NCBI GenBank assembly: GCA_017473435.1
Contig: JAFULG010000055.1
Coordinates: 1-60,293, forward strand
DNA: 60,293 nt
Direction: 5' to 3'
Origin: Clostridia bacterium
Lineage (GTDB): Bacteria > Bacillota > Clostridia > Oscillospirales > Acutalibacteraceae
Part shown: positions 1 through 8,639 of the stretch, piece after piece
How positions within the stretch are numbered: position 1 is the stretch's first letter
Layout: each line of letters begins with the position of its first letter
Made by a program: the position numbers and the translations under genes
The notes under the pieces: model-generated
What the model was told of the DNA's origin: nothing
The model's input: only the letters and a program-made list of their open reading frames with translations
Databases searched by the model: none

Positions 1-87
1 AAAATATTTGGTGGGGGCAGTTATTATAATAATGGAAATGTATTATTTTTCAGCAAATATAAGTTTAAATTAATCTCTTCTCAATAG
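1..87 (+). CDS. possible C-terminal end of a gene cut by the window edge
   Basis: Frame 1 is open from the first base for 28 codons and ends at TAG (85-87). The peptide is rich in Gly, Asn, Tyr, Phe and Lys. There is no start in the window and no recognisable domain, so this may be chance in AT-rich DNA. The rest of 88-349 holds only a possible promoter and AT-rich leader. Confidence 0.25.
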   Translation, partial: KIFGGGSYYNNGNVLFFSKYKFKLISSQ

Positions 88-179
88 ATGTATGTTTACA
101 ATTTTGCTTTGGTGAAAAAGTTTTAATCCAAATTGAGGCTTTTATTTTAAGGTCTTACTATGGCATGGTTTTGTATGTA

Positions 180-209
180 TTGAAATTTGTTAATCAAATA
201 TGATATAAT
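180..209 (+). promoter_or_regulatory. putative sigma-A promoter for the first HTH gene
   Basis: TTGAAA at 180-185 and TATAAT at 204-209 are 18 bp apart, about 140 bp before the ATG at 350. No other pair upstream fits as well. This is pattern only; an unrecognised promoter nearer the gene cannot be excluded. Confidence 0.45.
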
Positions 210-349
210 TAATATGATATTTTATATGTAGATTTAGATGTTTTTACTTATAGTCCACGAATCGCAGACAAATTCCACTATAGATGTGTTGAAAAACATA
301 TCTCTTTGTTAGAGAATATAATCAAGAAAACAACAAAGGAGTGTGTAAT

Positions 350-1696
350 ATGGAAAAGAAAACTATGGGTTCTTTTATGGCAGCACTAAGAAAAGCAAAC
401 GGATTAACTCAACAACAAGTTGCAGATAAGTTAAATGTGTCAAACAAAACTGTTAGTAAATGGGAGTGTAATGAAGGTTATCCTGAAATCTCTATGCTAC
501 CTGTGATTGCCGAATTATATTCAGTTTCTGTCGATGAGCTTTTGCGTGGTGAAAAAATAGCAAAAGAAATTGATGAAGAAAAAGCAGATGTTAAAAGCAC
601 TGAAAGAATTAAATTTTTAATTGAAAAGGCAATTGTTAAATTCACTAACAACTCTATTATTTCAATTGTTCTTAGTAGCGTAGCTCTTATAATGGCTTAC
701 ATAATTTGCGATATTATTTACAATTACAATGTGTTATGGTTTGGCTATGCAATCATATTAATTTTGTGTGCTGTTTCTATAGCAGTTACTCTGATTGCTT
801 TTAATAATTTTATTTCCGGATTAAGCAGTGAACATATTTCTGAAAATGAAACAGTAGAGAAAAACATACAGAAATGCATAAAGTATATTACCTGTATCGC
901 TTTTTTGATAGCGGTAACATTAGAAGGTCTACTACTTGATATTCTAATGGATGCTCCGTCTTTTCTTTTTGTGGCATTGCCGGCAACTGCTGTTATCGGT
1001 TGTTTAATTGCATATTTTGTTCGTTCGTTTTTATATAAAAAGTTTGACCTTGCCGAAAAAGGGCTTTCTCCTGAACAAAAGTATTATCGCAAAAAACATA
1101 TTAAAAATACTGCGATTATTCTCGTCATTGTTGTTTTAGTATCATTTCTTTTGCCTTTTATTTTTGCTTGGCACGAAACTTCGACTCACACAATTTATAG
1201 CTATCCTGACGGTGTAGGTTATCAGTACGACAGCGAAGAAGAAGCAGAAAGAGAATACTACAAATTAAAGGGTTACGTAACTGGAGAAAAAACCTTATAT
1301 AAAATTACTTATGAGGATTATTCTGACGAAACTAAAAAATATATTTTATATGTTGTTCCGTCTGGAGAAAAATTCGCGTACGACAACGGTGTTTATAATC
1401 TAACTTCAACAGAATTTAAGGACGAAGAAGTCCTGTATTTTAAAACCGAAGAAGAAGCAGAGAAATTCAAAGATGAAAATATTCTTGATGACGAAAATGA
1501 ATATAATGCTAGTCGAAGAAATTTACTTTTTGACGATGAAACTCTTTCGGTAAGTTATCAATTGCATAATGAAACAATTTTTAGCCGTGTTTGTGATAAC
1601 CTCCCTGTATTCATAATAATCGCTTCGTGTGCATTTATTATCGTATTTATTGCCTCTATTGCAGTATATGTAAAAAACAAGAATAAACTAAAATAA
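350..1696 (+). CDS. XRE-family HTH regulator fused to a multi-pass membrane domain
   Basis: The product has 448 residues. An N-terminal helix-turn-helix of the XRE/Cro type covers about residues 6-65 (GLTQQQVADKL followed by NKTVSKWE). About five hydrophobic helices follow between residues 105 and 275, then an acidic, probably extracytoplasmic region of about 140 residues, and a last membrane helix near the C-terminus. I chose ATG 350 because AAGGAG at 336-341 sits 8 nt before it; the GTG at 341 lies inside that site. HTH-plus-membrane proteins of this build are common in Clostridia, where they are thought to couple envelope signals to transcription; the ligand is unknown. It heads a co-directional set of small genes to 5488. 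Confidence 0.8.
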   Translation: MEKKTMGSFMAALRKANGLTQQQVADKLNVSNKTVSKWECNEGYPEISMLPVIAELYSVSVDELLRGEKIAKEIDEEKADVKSTERIKFLIEKAIVKFTNNSIISIVLSSVALIMAYIICDIIYNYNVLWFGYAIILILCAVSIAVTLIAFNNFISGLSSEHISENETVEKNIQKCIKYITCIAFLIAVTLEGLLLDILMDAPSFLFVALPATAVIGCLIAYFVRSFLYKKFDLAEKGLSPEQKYYRKKHIKNTAIILVIVVLVSFLLPFIFAWHETSTHTIYSYPDGVGYQYDSEEEAEREYYKLKGYVTGEKTLYKITYEDYSDETKKYILYVVPSGEKFAYDNGVYNLTSTEFKDEEVLYFKTEEEAEKFKDENILDDENEYNASRRNLLFDDETLSVSYQLHNETIFSRVCDNLPVFIIIASCAFIIVFIASIAVYVKNKNKLK

Positions 1697-1730
1697 TTTG
1701 AATTCTTTTTTATAAAGGAGAATATCATCG

Positions 1731-1937
1731 ATGTACAAATATGATTATGAAACTGTCAGATGTGATTTTGGCGGTTGGGGTTTAGGTTCAGGTAATATTT
1801 ACTCGATTGAAGATTATCGCTCAATTATAAATAAACGAGCAGAACAAGGTTGGAGATATGTTGGATATATCCCCACAAAACAACGTGGCACGGGACACAC
1901 ACAAGAACTTGATTTAATTTTTGAAAAAGAGATATAA
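1731..1937 (+). CDS. DUF4177-like small protein
   Basis: A 68-residue soluble protein that opens MYKYDYETV and carries the GWRYVGYIPT segment typical of DUF4177 proteins, usually 50-70 residues of unknown function. The start has AAAGGAG about 12 nt upstream. It lies 34 bp after the HTH-membrane gene and 3 bp before the next gene, so the three are probably co-transcribed. No signal peptide or membrane helix is visible. Confidence 0.65.
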   Translation: MYKYDYETVRCDFGGWGLGSGNIYSIEDYRSIINKRAEQGWRYVGYIPTKQRGTGHTQELDLIFEKEI

Positions 1938-1940
1938 CTT

Positions 1941-3458
1941 ATGGATATAAAATCATTTAAGAAAGCAAAGATAGATTTATCACTTTTAGGGTTTGATATG
2001 AACGGTGATTTTGAGCTTTATTATTGCACACCGAAAAAGGCTCAGATTATTGCATCATCGGGTGTTGACGGCATACATTACTGTACTATTCCGCAGTTTG
2101 GTAAAATCATATTTGCCGTAAGTCCGATGAATTTCGGTGACTGCGTTCATCCTATCGCACGAAGCTTTGAAGATTTACTCCGTTTGTTGTTACATTGCGG
2201 AGATATTGCCGCTTTGGAGCAGTGTTATGCTTGGGATGAAGAGCAATACAAAGCCTTTCTTATAGATAATCCTGTAACAGAAAAGCAACAGGCAGTTTTA
2301 GATGAGATTAAAAGTAAGTTCAGTCTTGAACCTATATCTGATTCTTTTGCTTATGTTAAGGAATTACAGGCTGAATTTGATTTATCTCAGATACCATATA
2401 CCGAAGATTACTACGACCCCGAAATGAATGCGGCAGCTCCTGAAGTACCGACAGAATGGGCAGTATATTATGACCATGGCTTTTGGAATCGAAATGCAAA
2501 AGGCAAACCGGGAGAAGAAATAGTAATAAACAAGACTTTTTCTTGGGGCGATGAGACATGGCACATTCCTGCTGTTTATTCTTGTTCAAAAGGTTTGGTT
2601 GTTGATTTCTGCATTGAAATACAGCCAGAAAAAGAAAAAGCTTTTATTGATAAATGGTATCCCGTTATCGAGAATGATGCAAATATTATTAACGAACTCC
2701 GTGAACAAATTGAACAGGAAAATCCTATGGATGTTGCTTTTAGACCTTATCTGTATGTAAACGGTAAGGAGATTATCGCATCACACGGGACTTCTATATC
2801 TTGGATTACTGAAAACTGTTTGCCTGATGGCTCGATTAGAGAAATTGAATCAAAAGAGGTCATCAAGCATTATGGTTTAGATGAATCACAAGGTTGGGTG
2901 TTTTATCGCTGGTCTTGCCCTTGGTCAACAAAAAGAAAGCCTGAAATAAAGTCTATCAGTGTCAAATTGGAACGAGAACTTGTTACTATTCAGGGCATTC
3001 ATTTCAAAAATCCTTCTGTTGGTGATGTAATTTCTTTTGTTCATCCAATTCATGGTACTGAACATAAATTAACCGTGCTCGGTTATGAGAAACAAGAGTT
3101 TCCACGTCAAGGTTTTCAGCATGAGGAATATGAATTCCCCACACTTCATACTGCAATGACTTATACATTGGAACCTGAATTACCGGGAAGAAACTTTCAA
3201 GTGCGGGATTGTATTCAAAATGAACAGCCTAAACGCAAACCCCATAATCAGTTTGAGCCTCAAGCAAATTATGATGCTTGTGCAATTGCAATTATTGGTG
3301 GTGCAGACGGCCCAACAGCATTTTTTGTTTCGGCAGGTCAGAATTTAAAACAACATTGTGCTTTATCAGCATTGAGATTTGAATATGCCGATGATATTGA
3401 ATGGAAGATAGTATTCCGTGAAAAGCCGATGGAAGATATAGAATTTGATTTGCTATAA
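1941..3458 (+). CDS. uncharacterised 505-residue protein with an IIGGADGPT module
   Basis: A soluble protein without signal peptide that I cannot assign to a family. The N-terminal 120 residues (hydrophobic strand, FGDCVHPIARSFEDLLRLLL, then an acidic helix) faintly resemble SUKH/SMI1-KNR4 folds, which is only a suggestion. The middle has Trp- and Pro-rich segments. Near the C-terminus is IIGGADGPTAFFV, a string known as a hallmark of the beta subunit of sodium-translocating decarboxylases, but the multi-pass membrane context of that family is absent. The start follows the DUF4177 stop by 3 bp with only a weak ribosome binding site, suggesting translational coupling. The adjacent HTH protein carries a variant of the same module. 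Confidence 0.7.
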   Translation: MDIKSFKKAKIDLSLLGFDMNGDFELYYCTPKKAQIIASSGVDGIHYCTIPQFGKIIFAVSPMNFGDCVHPIARSFEDLLRLLLHCGDIAALEQCYAWDEEQYKAFLIDNPVTEKQQAVLDEIKSKFSLEPISDSFAYVKELQAEFDLSQIPYTEDYYDPEMNAAAPEVPTEWAVYYDHGFWNRNAKGKPGEEIVINKTFSWGDETWHIPAVYSCSKGLVVDFCIEIQPEKEKAFIDKWYPVIENDANIINELREQIEQENPMDVAFRPYLYVNGKEIIASHGTSISWITENCLPDGSIREIESKEVIKHYGLDESQGWVFYRWSCPWSTKRKPEIKSISVKLERELVTIQGIHFKNPSVGDVISFVHPIHGTEHKLTVLGYEKQEFPRQGFQHEEYEFPTLHTAMTYTLEPELPGRNFQVRDCIQNEQPKRKPHNQFEPQANYDACAIAIIGGADGPTAFFVSAGQNLKQHCALSALRFEYADDIEWKIVFREKPMEDIEFDLL

Positions 3459-3475
3459 ATACATCGTGATTTATG

Positions 3476-3504
3476 CCTGCAATATGTTCTATTGCAGGTT
3501 TTTT
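3476..3504 (+). terminator. rho-independent terminator
   Basis: A perfect 9-bp stem (CCTGCAATA at 3476-3484 with TATTGCAGG at 3490-3498), a 5-nt loop and six T residues lie 18 bp after the stop of the 505-residue gene. It closes the first transcription unit. Confidence 0.85.
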
Positions 3505-3600
3505 ATTAGCTAATATTCTATATTGCTGGAATGTTAATATTCGTTGCTTGATGCAACGGGGAAAATCTTATATAATATGTGCAAAGGTTTGGTGATATAA

Positions 3601-4137
3601 GTGTTTTGTCATAATTTAAAAAGTCTTCGAAAAGCAAAAGGTTTGTCGCAGGAAGAGTTAGCCATAAAATTATCTGTGGTTAGACAAACCGTTTCTAAAT
3701 GGGAAAATGGTATATCTGTACCTGATGCCGAAATGTTAATAAAAATAGCCGAAGTATTGGATTCTACCGTAAACATTCTTTTAGGTGAACAGGTTATAAT
3801 TGAAGAAGAAACTGAATTAAAAGCAATTGCTTCAAAACTTGAACTTTTAAATGAGCAAATGGCTCAACGAAATGAGCGAGTTCGAAGAATATGGCGAATT
3901 GTATTTATCATTGTTATTATCATTACTGCTTGCTCTTTATTGTTTACCTTATTAAATTTTATGTATTATCGTGCGGTTATGAGTGATATGAGTACTACGA
4001 CCTCAATAATTGGCGGAAATGATGGACCAACGAATATTTTTGTATCAAATGTTTCGTTGAAATTTGTAAATATTATTTTTACGGTTGTTGCATTAGTAAT
4101 ATCTGTAATAGGAATATACAAAACCAGAAAGAAATAA
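3601..4137 (+). CDS. XRE-family HTH regulator with two membrane helices and an IIGGNDGPT loop
   Basis: A 178-residue protein starting with GTG. Residues 5-60 form an HTH (GLSQEELAIKL, VRQTVSKWENG). A charged linker leads to a membrane helix at about 98-122 and another at about 155-173. Between them is a short loop, predicted outside the membrane, with SIIGGNDGPTNIFVS (about 135-149). This matches the string in the preceding 505-residue protein and the known motif of sodium-pump decarboxylase beta subunits, though nothing else here resembles that family. The ribosome binding site is weak (GGTG). The next gene begins 13 bp downstream, so the pair is probably one operon. Confidence 0.75.
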   Translation: MFCHNLKSLRKAKGLSQEELAIKLSVVRQTVSKWENGISVPDAEMLIKIAEVLDSTVNILLGEQVIIEEETELKAIASKLELLNEQMAQRNERVRRIWRIVFIIVIIITACSLLFTLLNFMYYRAVMSDMSTTTSIIGGNDGPTNIFVSNVSLKFVNIIFTVVALVISVIGIYKTRKK

Positions 4138-4150
4138 GGAGGTATCATTT

Positions 4151-4600
4151 ATGAAAAAAATATTATATACAGTATCTGTGGTGTTATTATTAGTATTTTC
4201 ACTTTCATCTTGTGCATCCGAAACTATTTCGATAGAAGACTACGAATGGAAGATGAGAACCGTTATGAGTGGTAATATTGAAACAGCACAGAATGAGAAT
4301 GCTCTCATAGTTGCAGTTGGTGAGCCCGACGAACTTTACCCCGAAGCAAAAATTGTAGATTTAACTTTAATTGCTAAAGATGGTATAATCACAATTAAAG
4401 ACGGAACCAATAATAAAACATATGCCGGTACATATAAAGTGCAAAAGGAAACACCCAAGGGCACTGATTATGAGATTACAATAAACGGACAAGATGGTTA
4501 TGCAACAGTTGCACCAACAGAATATTATGATGGCTCAGTAGTTCCAACATTACCAATTAATTTAGGTGAATATTCTTTATATTTTATTCCGAAAAAATAA
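4151..4600 (+). CDS. putative lipoprotein
   Basis: A 149-residue protein with a lipoprotein signal peptide: MKK, a hydrophobic stretch, then the lipobox LSSC with Cys at residue 21. The mature part is about 128 residues, rich in beta-strand patterns (TLIAKDGIITIKDGTNNKT), and may form a small sandwich. AAGGAGG lies 7 nt upstream of the ATG. It is 13 bp after the HTH-membrane gene. Function is unknown; a surface partner of the regulator is an inference from position. Confidence 0.7.
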   Translation: MKKILYTVSVVLLLVFSLSSCASETISIEDYEWKMRTVMSGNIETAQNENALIVAVGEPDELYPEAKIVDLTLIAKDGIITIKDGTNNKTYAGTYKVQKETPKGTDYEITINGQDGYATVAPTEYYDGSVVPTLPINLGEYSLYFIPKK

Positions 4601-4670
4601 TACTACATGATTGCTTTAATGTGAGTATAGCCAAAGAATAAATATCAGTTTGACAAAGGAGTGTGATTGT

Positions 4671-5123
4671 ATGAAAAAGAGAGCTTTGACGATAGCAGTA
4701 ATTTTAATAGTCGTGCTTGCGGGATTCGGCATTTTAAAATTATTTCCATCCTACGCATCTACTATAAAATCAAATTGGGATATATCACTTCCTATAAAGG
4801 CAGTATTAACCGAAACTTATGAAAAGGATTCCGGTGCAAGTTTTCACGGTGACGGTGTCCGATACCATGTTTTTTCATACAAGTATGAGGACTACATAGA
4901 TTTAATGTTTGCTTGGACGCCTAACGAACATAAAACTAATTTTTATCCGACAACCCGTGAAGCAGCAGAAGCTTGGCTTGATGAAATAGATGTTCCTGAT
5001 GAAGAAAGACCTGATTATGAAAAATGTTGTTCTTGGAGTAAATCGCAAGATGATAACAGCGAAATCATAATTTTTTGGGATAACGAATTAAACAAGATTT
5101 TTATTGTTGAAAATTTTATATAA
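4671..5123 (+). CDS. membrane-anchored hypothetical protein
   Basis: 150 residues, starting at ATG 4671, which lies 9 nt after AAAGGAG; the in-frame TTG at 4650 lies upstream of that site. An N-terminal hydrophobic helix (ALTIAVILIVVLAGFGIL) acts as signal anchor. The outer part of about 120 residues is Trp-, Tyr- and Asp-rich. I do not recognise a family. It lies 70 bp after the lipoprotein gene. Confidence 0.6.
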   Translation: MKKRALTIAVILIVVLAGFGILKLFPSYASTIKSNWDISLPIKAVLTETYEKDSGASFHGDGVRYHVFSYKYEDYIDLMFAWTPNEHKTNFYPTTREAAEAWLDEIDVPDEERPDYEKCCSWSKSQDDNSEIIIFWDNELNKIFIVENFI

Positions 5124-5161
5124 CAAAATAACTTAAAAAATCTTTTTAAAGGAGGAACATT

Positions 5162-5488
5162 ATGGCAAAGTTAGAACAGACCCTTAGTGGTAATTTTAAT
5201 CAGATATTAAACAAAATAGAACAGGGAATCTTGAACGGAAGTATGTCTGCTTCTCTTGAAGAATCAAGTGATTTTCATAGCGGTGATGCAAGGTGTAGTG
5301 TCCGTGTCTTTGAGCGTTACAGCTATTCAGGCGGAAACCGTGTCAGTTTGAGTGTTACACTTTTTCAAAATGGAAATGATGCCATTCATTTATCAGCTAT
5401 CACAACCGGCGGTAGTCAGGCTATGTTCTTTAAGATTAACACCTTCGGTGAAGAGGCTTTCCTTGATAAACTGAGAGAACTTTTATAA
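5162..5488 (+). CDS. DUF6054-like small protein
   Basis: 108 residues without signal peptide. Its opening (LSGNFNQILNKIEQGILNGS), the RVFERYSYSGGNRVSLSVTL core and the end GSQAMFFKINTFGEEAFLDKL fit my recollection of DUF6054, a family of unknown function in Clostridia. AAAGGAGG stands before the ATG. It is the last gene of this block, followed by a bidirectional hairpin. Confidence 0.65.
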   Translation: MAKLEQTLSGNFNQILNKIEQGILNGSMSASLEESSDFHSGDARCSVRVFERYSYSGGNRVSLSVTLFQNGNDAIHLSAITTGGSQAMFFKINTFGEEAFLDKLRELL

Positions 5489-5542
5489 ATTCGGAGAACT
5501 TTATGATAAACAGAGATAAGTTTATACTGTGGATATAAAAAT

Positions 5543-5575
5543 CCCCGTTGTGGCAAGTGTGTTGCTGCAACGGGG
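5543..5575. terminator. hairpin between convergent genes, probable bidirectional terminator
   Basis: CCCCGTTG (5543-5550) pairs with CAACGGGG (5568-5575). On the minus strand it is followed by ATTTTTAT, a fair T tract, which suits the gene ending at 5611; the plus-strand side has a weaker tract (AACTTTA). Confidence 0.6.
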
Positions 5576-5610
5576 AACTTTATGAATGTATTATAAAATA
5601 GTGTATTAAA

Positions 5611-6117
5611 TTAACGGCCTAAGTAAACATAGATTCCATAATACGTTGAGGATTCTTTATCATACATAAATACACACAAATTATCAAATATTGATGTTTC
5701 GCTATAATGATAAGGTTTCTGATATTCGGAATAAGAGGAAATATACACTTCATCAGAAAGCTGAAAATCTTTTTGCCATTCCTTATCTAATATAGATGGG
5801 TAATAATAATCACGGAGAAAATATTCACTATCGTCCTTTTTTAATTTTGACCAATATCCATTATCCAATTCTTCTTCAATTACTTTAATTTCTTCATTAT
5901 CAAGTTTGTATTCATATATTTCCCAAGATTCCAAAGACAATGGGTTTAAATTTTTATATTTATCAGCAAGGCCATCAGGAACAAAAACCTCAATGTTATA
6001 ATTTTCAATTTTATTACCAAAATTTTTGTTGCTTAATGAAATTAAGGTTAACACTACACTGATTACGATAATTAAAACAGCAAAAACAATAATAATATTT
6101 TTAGCTTTTCTTTTCAT
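5611..6117 (-). CDS. single-pass membrane protein in the bla-like operon
   Basis: 168 residues: a basic start (MKRKAK), one hydrophobic helix at about 7-28, then an acidic extracytoplasmic region ending with STYYGIYVYLGR. I chose ATG 6117, which has AGGAGG 11 nt upstream, over the TTG at 6126, which would leave only 2 nt. It follows blaR1 by 24 bp and is probably the third gene of the operon. No family recognised; it may be a target or accessory factor of the BlaR1-type sensor. Confidence 0.6.
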   Translation of the reverse strand: MKRKAKNIIIVFAVLIIVISVVLTLISLSNKNFGNKIENYNIEVFVPDGLADKYKNLNPLSLESWEIYEYKLDNEEIKVIEEELDNGYWSKLKKDDSEYFLRDYYYPSILDKEWQKDFQLSDEVYISSYSEYQKPYHYSETSIFDNLCVFMYDKESSTYYGIYVYLGR

Positions 6118-6141
6118 TAACTTCAATCCCTCCTCACGGTT

Positions 6142-8256
6142 TTATCGAGAACCTAATTCATCGTGATTTTGATTTGTTTCAATAAACCTGAAAGTGAAAA
6201 ACTGTTTATTACCATTATCGGAAAGTGTTATTCCGTCTGACCCCTGTTCTATAACAATCTCTTTTAAATTTGTAGGTTCAACCTGTGAAGTACTGTATAA
6301 TGCAGTACCACTCAACTGAATTGTGAGACGACCTGTTTGAAGGTCGCATTCTGTGATTTCAAAATTAGTTCCGTTAAGAAGGTTGCCCTTTGTGCCGTTA
6401 CGAACATCAAAAGTAAAGTTTTCTGTTTTGTCCGGAAATTGTGTTGTCATTTCATAGGTTTCAACAATAACTTGCAATGAATACCCCAAATCGTAGAGTT
6501 CCGTAGAACTGTTATCAAATCCATTTTCAATATTCGCGGTGTATTCAAGCTCATAAATATAACGAACTCTTGTTGGTGTGCCGTTTTCAAGGTCGGCAAA
6601 AGCTATACATAAAGAGCCATCCTTTTGTAACAGTAACATATACGGATAACCGTCAAAATCCTGGGGAATGCAATGATACCACGCTCTTTTATTGTTTTTG
6701 AATAATTCACCTGCATTTTCATATTTACTCCATCCTGTACTGTCATCAAACAAATTTGAAAAATTCTCTTTATTTAACTTAATTTCTTCATAAAGACCTC
6801 CGGTAGAAAGCACTTCACCTGTGAAATGGTAAATGTGCATACCGCCGTTTGTTCTTATTTCAATTCTGTCGTTTTCAAAATTTGGAACATAACTGTACGA
6901 GCCGTTAAAATATATTTCCTCGGAAAGCTTGTATGAACCGTTTGGAATATCACTTTTATTTATTCTGTTGAGCTTGAACACACTCATTATTCTACCATCG
7001 GAAAAGAATTGCACAAGATAAACAGTGCCGTTGCTCTTTTGCAGGAATATACAATCAGAAAGCTCATAAGCGTTTTTGATACTGCCGATGTTGAGCTTTT
7101 TATCCTGATTTTTCATAGTCGCTTCAAGATCCTCGGCTGTATAATCTGATTCTATAAGAACACCGAGTTCATCTGTTGTGCCGTTGCCGAATGTTTTGTA
7201 AACCTTGCCGTCAGGGGTAATATCAAAAACAAGCTCGTTGCTTTTTGTTTCCTTGTCTGCGCTCACCACATAACTATATAAACATTTGCCTGTTTCATAA
7301 CTGCTATTATAGATAGAAGCATTCACAGGATTTGTAAGAAAGCAGACCGCAACGGTAATGCTAGCAATAACAGCAACAATAATAATCCAGAATGCAGGCT
7401 TTTTATAATTGAGTACGGATTTTATTCTGTCCTTGACACCTATCTCACCAAAAGCAAGGGGACAAGCAGCAATCATTCGTCTGTTTACACTGCAAGCAAG
7501 CAGTGCTTGTGAATAGTCTGCTCTCTGTTCATTATTAAGTTCTTTAATAACTTTTTCGTCACAAGCAAGTTCAATATCTCGGCAGAGCAATACATAACCA
7601 AGCCAAACCAAAGGATTGAACCAATGGAGTGTAAGAATCAAGAATCCAAGAGGTTTCCACAAATGGTCTTTTCTACGAATATGTGCCTGCTCGTGTGCAA
7701 TAACGTGATCCATATCCGGTCCGTTCATATTAAAAGGTAAATAGATTTTCGGCTTGATTATGCCGAGAACAAAAGGGGATACCACGGCTTCACTCTGATA
7801 AATGTTATCACGAATCAGAACCGCTGTTCCGACTTTACTCTTTAATCTCAAGAAACTCACAAGAGTATAAATCAGCAGAGCTACAATCCCCACAAGCCAT
7901 ACACCTGCTAAATAAGGCATAATAAACTGAAATAAATTAACATCCTTTTCAGGTTGAATGGATATAGTTGTTTCACCGATAATGGGGTTTATCACATTAT
8001 CAATAATTGTTACGCCCGAATCTATAACAGGAGAGTTAAGAGCTATTTCGGGGTTTATGGTTTTAGAGCTTGGTATCAGACTTAATACACTTTCAAAAGA
8101 GAAAGGACAGATAAGGCGCACTGCAACAATTCCCCAAAGTAGAACATTTATCCATTTCGGAGCTTTTTTAAGTAATAATCTGAGTAAAAGAACTGCAAAA
8201 ACAAGCCAACTTGCAGATATGCTCATATTAACAATATTTAAGAAGAATTCAGTCAT
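6142..8256 (-). CDS. blaR1: BlaR1/MecR1-type M56 metallopeptidase sensor
   Basis: 704 residues. The N-terminal 250 residues hold membrane helices and the M56 zinc site HEQAH (188-192) with the downstream RDIELACDE motif (E229 as likely third ligand). Another membrane helix lies at about 285-306. In known systems the sensor is activated at the cell surface and the cytosolic protease then relieves repression by BlaI. The 390-residue C-terminal part does not show the penicillin-binding sensor domain in any form I recognise; it looks beta-rich and repetitive, so the signal is probably not a beta-lactam. Its ribosome binding site (AAAGGAG) lies inside the last codons of blaI, so translation is coupled. 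Confidence 0.85.
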   Translation of the reverse strand: MTEFFLNIVNMSISASWLVFAVLLLRLLLKKAPKWINVLLWGIVAVRLICPFSFESVLSLIPSSKTINPEIALNSPVIDSGVTIIDNVINPIIGETTISIQPEKDVNLFQFIMPYLAGVWLVGIVALLIYTLVSFLRLKSKVGTAVLIRDNIYQSEAVVSPFVLGIIKPKIYLPFNMNGPDMDHVIAHEQAHIRRKDHLWKPLGFLILTLHWFNPLVWLGYVLLCRDIELACDEKVIKELNNEQRADYSQALLACSVNRRMIAACPLAFGEIGVKDRIKSVLNYKKPAFWIIIVAVIASITVAVCFLTNPVNASIYNSSYETGKCLYSYVVSADKETKSNELVFDITPDGKVYKTFGNGTTDELGVLIESDYTAEDLEATMKNQDKKLNIGSIKNAYELSDCIFLQKSNGTVYLVQFFSDGRIMSVFKLNRINKSDIPNGSYKLSEEIYFNGSYSYVPNFENDRIEIRTNGGMHIYHFTGEVLSTGGLYEEIKLNKENFSNLFDDSTGWSKYENAGELFKNNKRAWYHCIPQDFDGYPYMLLLQKDGSLCIAFADLENGTPTRVRYIYELEYTANIENGFDNSSTELYDLGYSLQVIVETYEMTTQFPDKTENFTFDVRNGTKGNLLNGTNFEITECDLQTGRLTIQLSGTALYSTSQVEPTNLKEIVIEQGSDGITLSDNGNKQFFTFRFIETNQNHDELGSR

Positions 8257-8258
8257 TT

Positions 8259-8624
8259 TTATTCTCCTTTCCTAAAACGGTCAATCATTTTCTGAACTTC
8301 ATCGATTTCCTTTTCTGAGATTTTCTGATGCTTTGTAAATGCTGCAATGAATGCAGGAAGAGAGCCTTCAAAGGTTTTTTCAACCATTTTATTGATTTCC
8401 GAAGCCTGAACCTCATCCTTTGAAACTAAAGAAGAAACAATGGTGTTTTCATTCTTGAGCACACCTCTTTCAGACAAACGTTTGATAACAGTGTATGTAG
8501 TGGTAGGTTTCCAACCCAACTGCTCCTTACAAAGATTAACAAGTTCACTGCTTTTGATTGGTTCGTGCTCCCACAAAATCAAACAAAAGCGATATTCACT
8601 TTCAAAAACTTTTGGTGTATCCAT
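8259..8624 (-). CDS. blaI: BlaI/MecI/CopY-family repressor
   Basis: 121 residues, a typical length for the family. A winged helix spans about residues 5-75 (ILWEHEPIKSSELVNLCKEQ, GWKPTTTYTVIKRLSERG), followed by the dimerisation region with the LVSKDE segment where BlaR1 partners usually cut. ATG 8624 is preceded at 8 nt by AGGAG; a longer frame upstream overlaps the operators. It heads a three-gene operon with blaR1 and a membrane protein and is expected to repress its own promoter through the two dyads at 8640-8682. Confidence 0.88.
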   Translation of the reverse strand: MDTPKVFESEYRFCLILWEHEPIKSSELVNLCKEQLGWKPTTTYTVIKRLSERGVLKNENTIVSSLVSKDEVQASEINKMVEKTFEGSLPAFIAAFTKHQKISEKEIDEVQKMIDRFRKGE

Positions 8625-8639
8625 ATTGATTTCTCCTTT

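Noticed and set aside
302-314. CTCT...AGAG motif before the first HTH gene as a BlaI site
   Set aside because: The spacing and left arm do not match the two dyads at 8640-8682.
3291-4044. Sodium-pump decarboxylase beta subunit fragments
   Set aside because: Only the 13-residue string matches; the surrounding proteins are a soluble protein and an HTH-membrane protein, with no other segments of that family.
6142-8624. Beta-lactam resistance locus
   Set aside because: blaI and blaR1 relatives are present, but no beta-lactamase or low-affinity PBP gene is next to them, and the sensor lacks a recognisable penicillin-binding domain.
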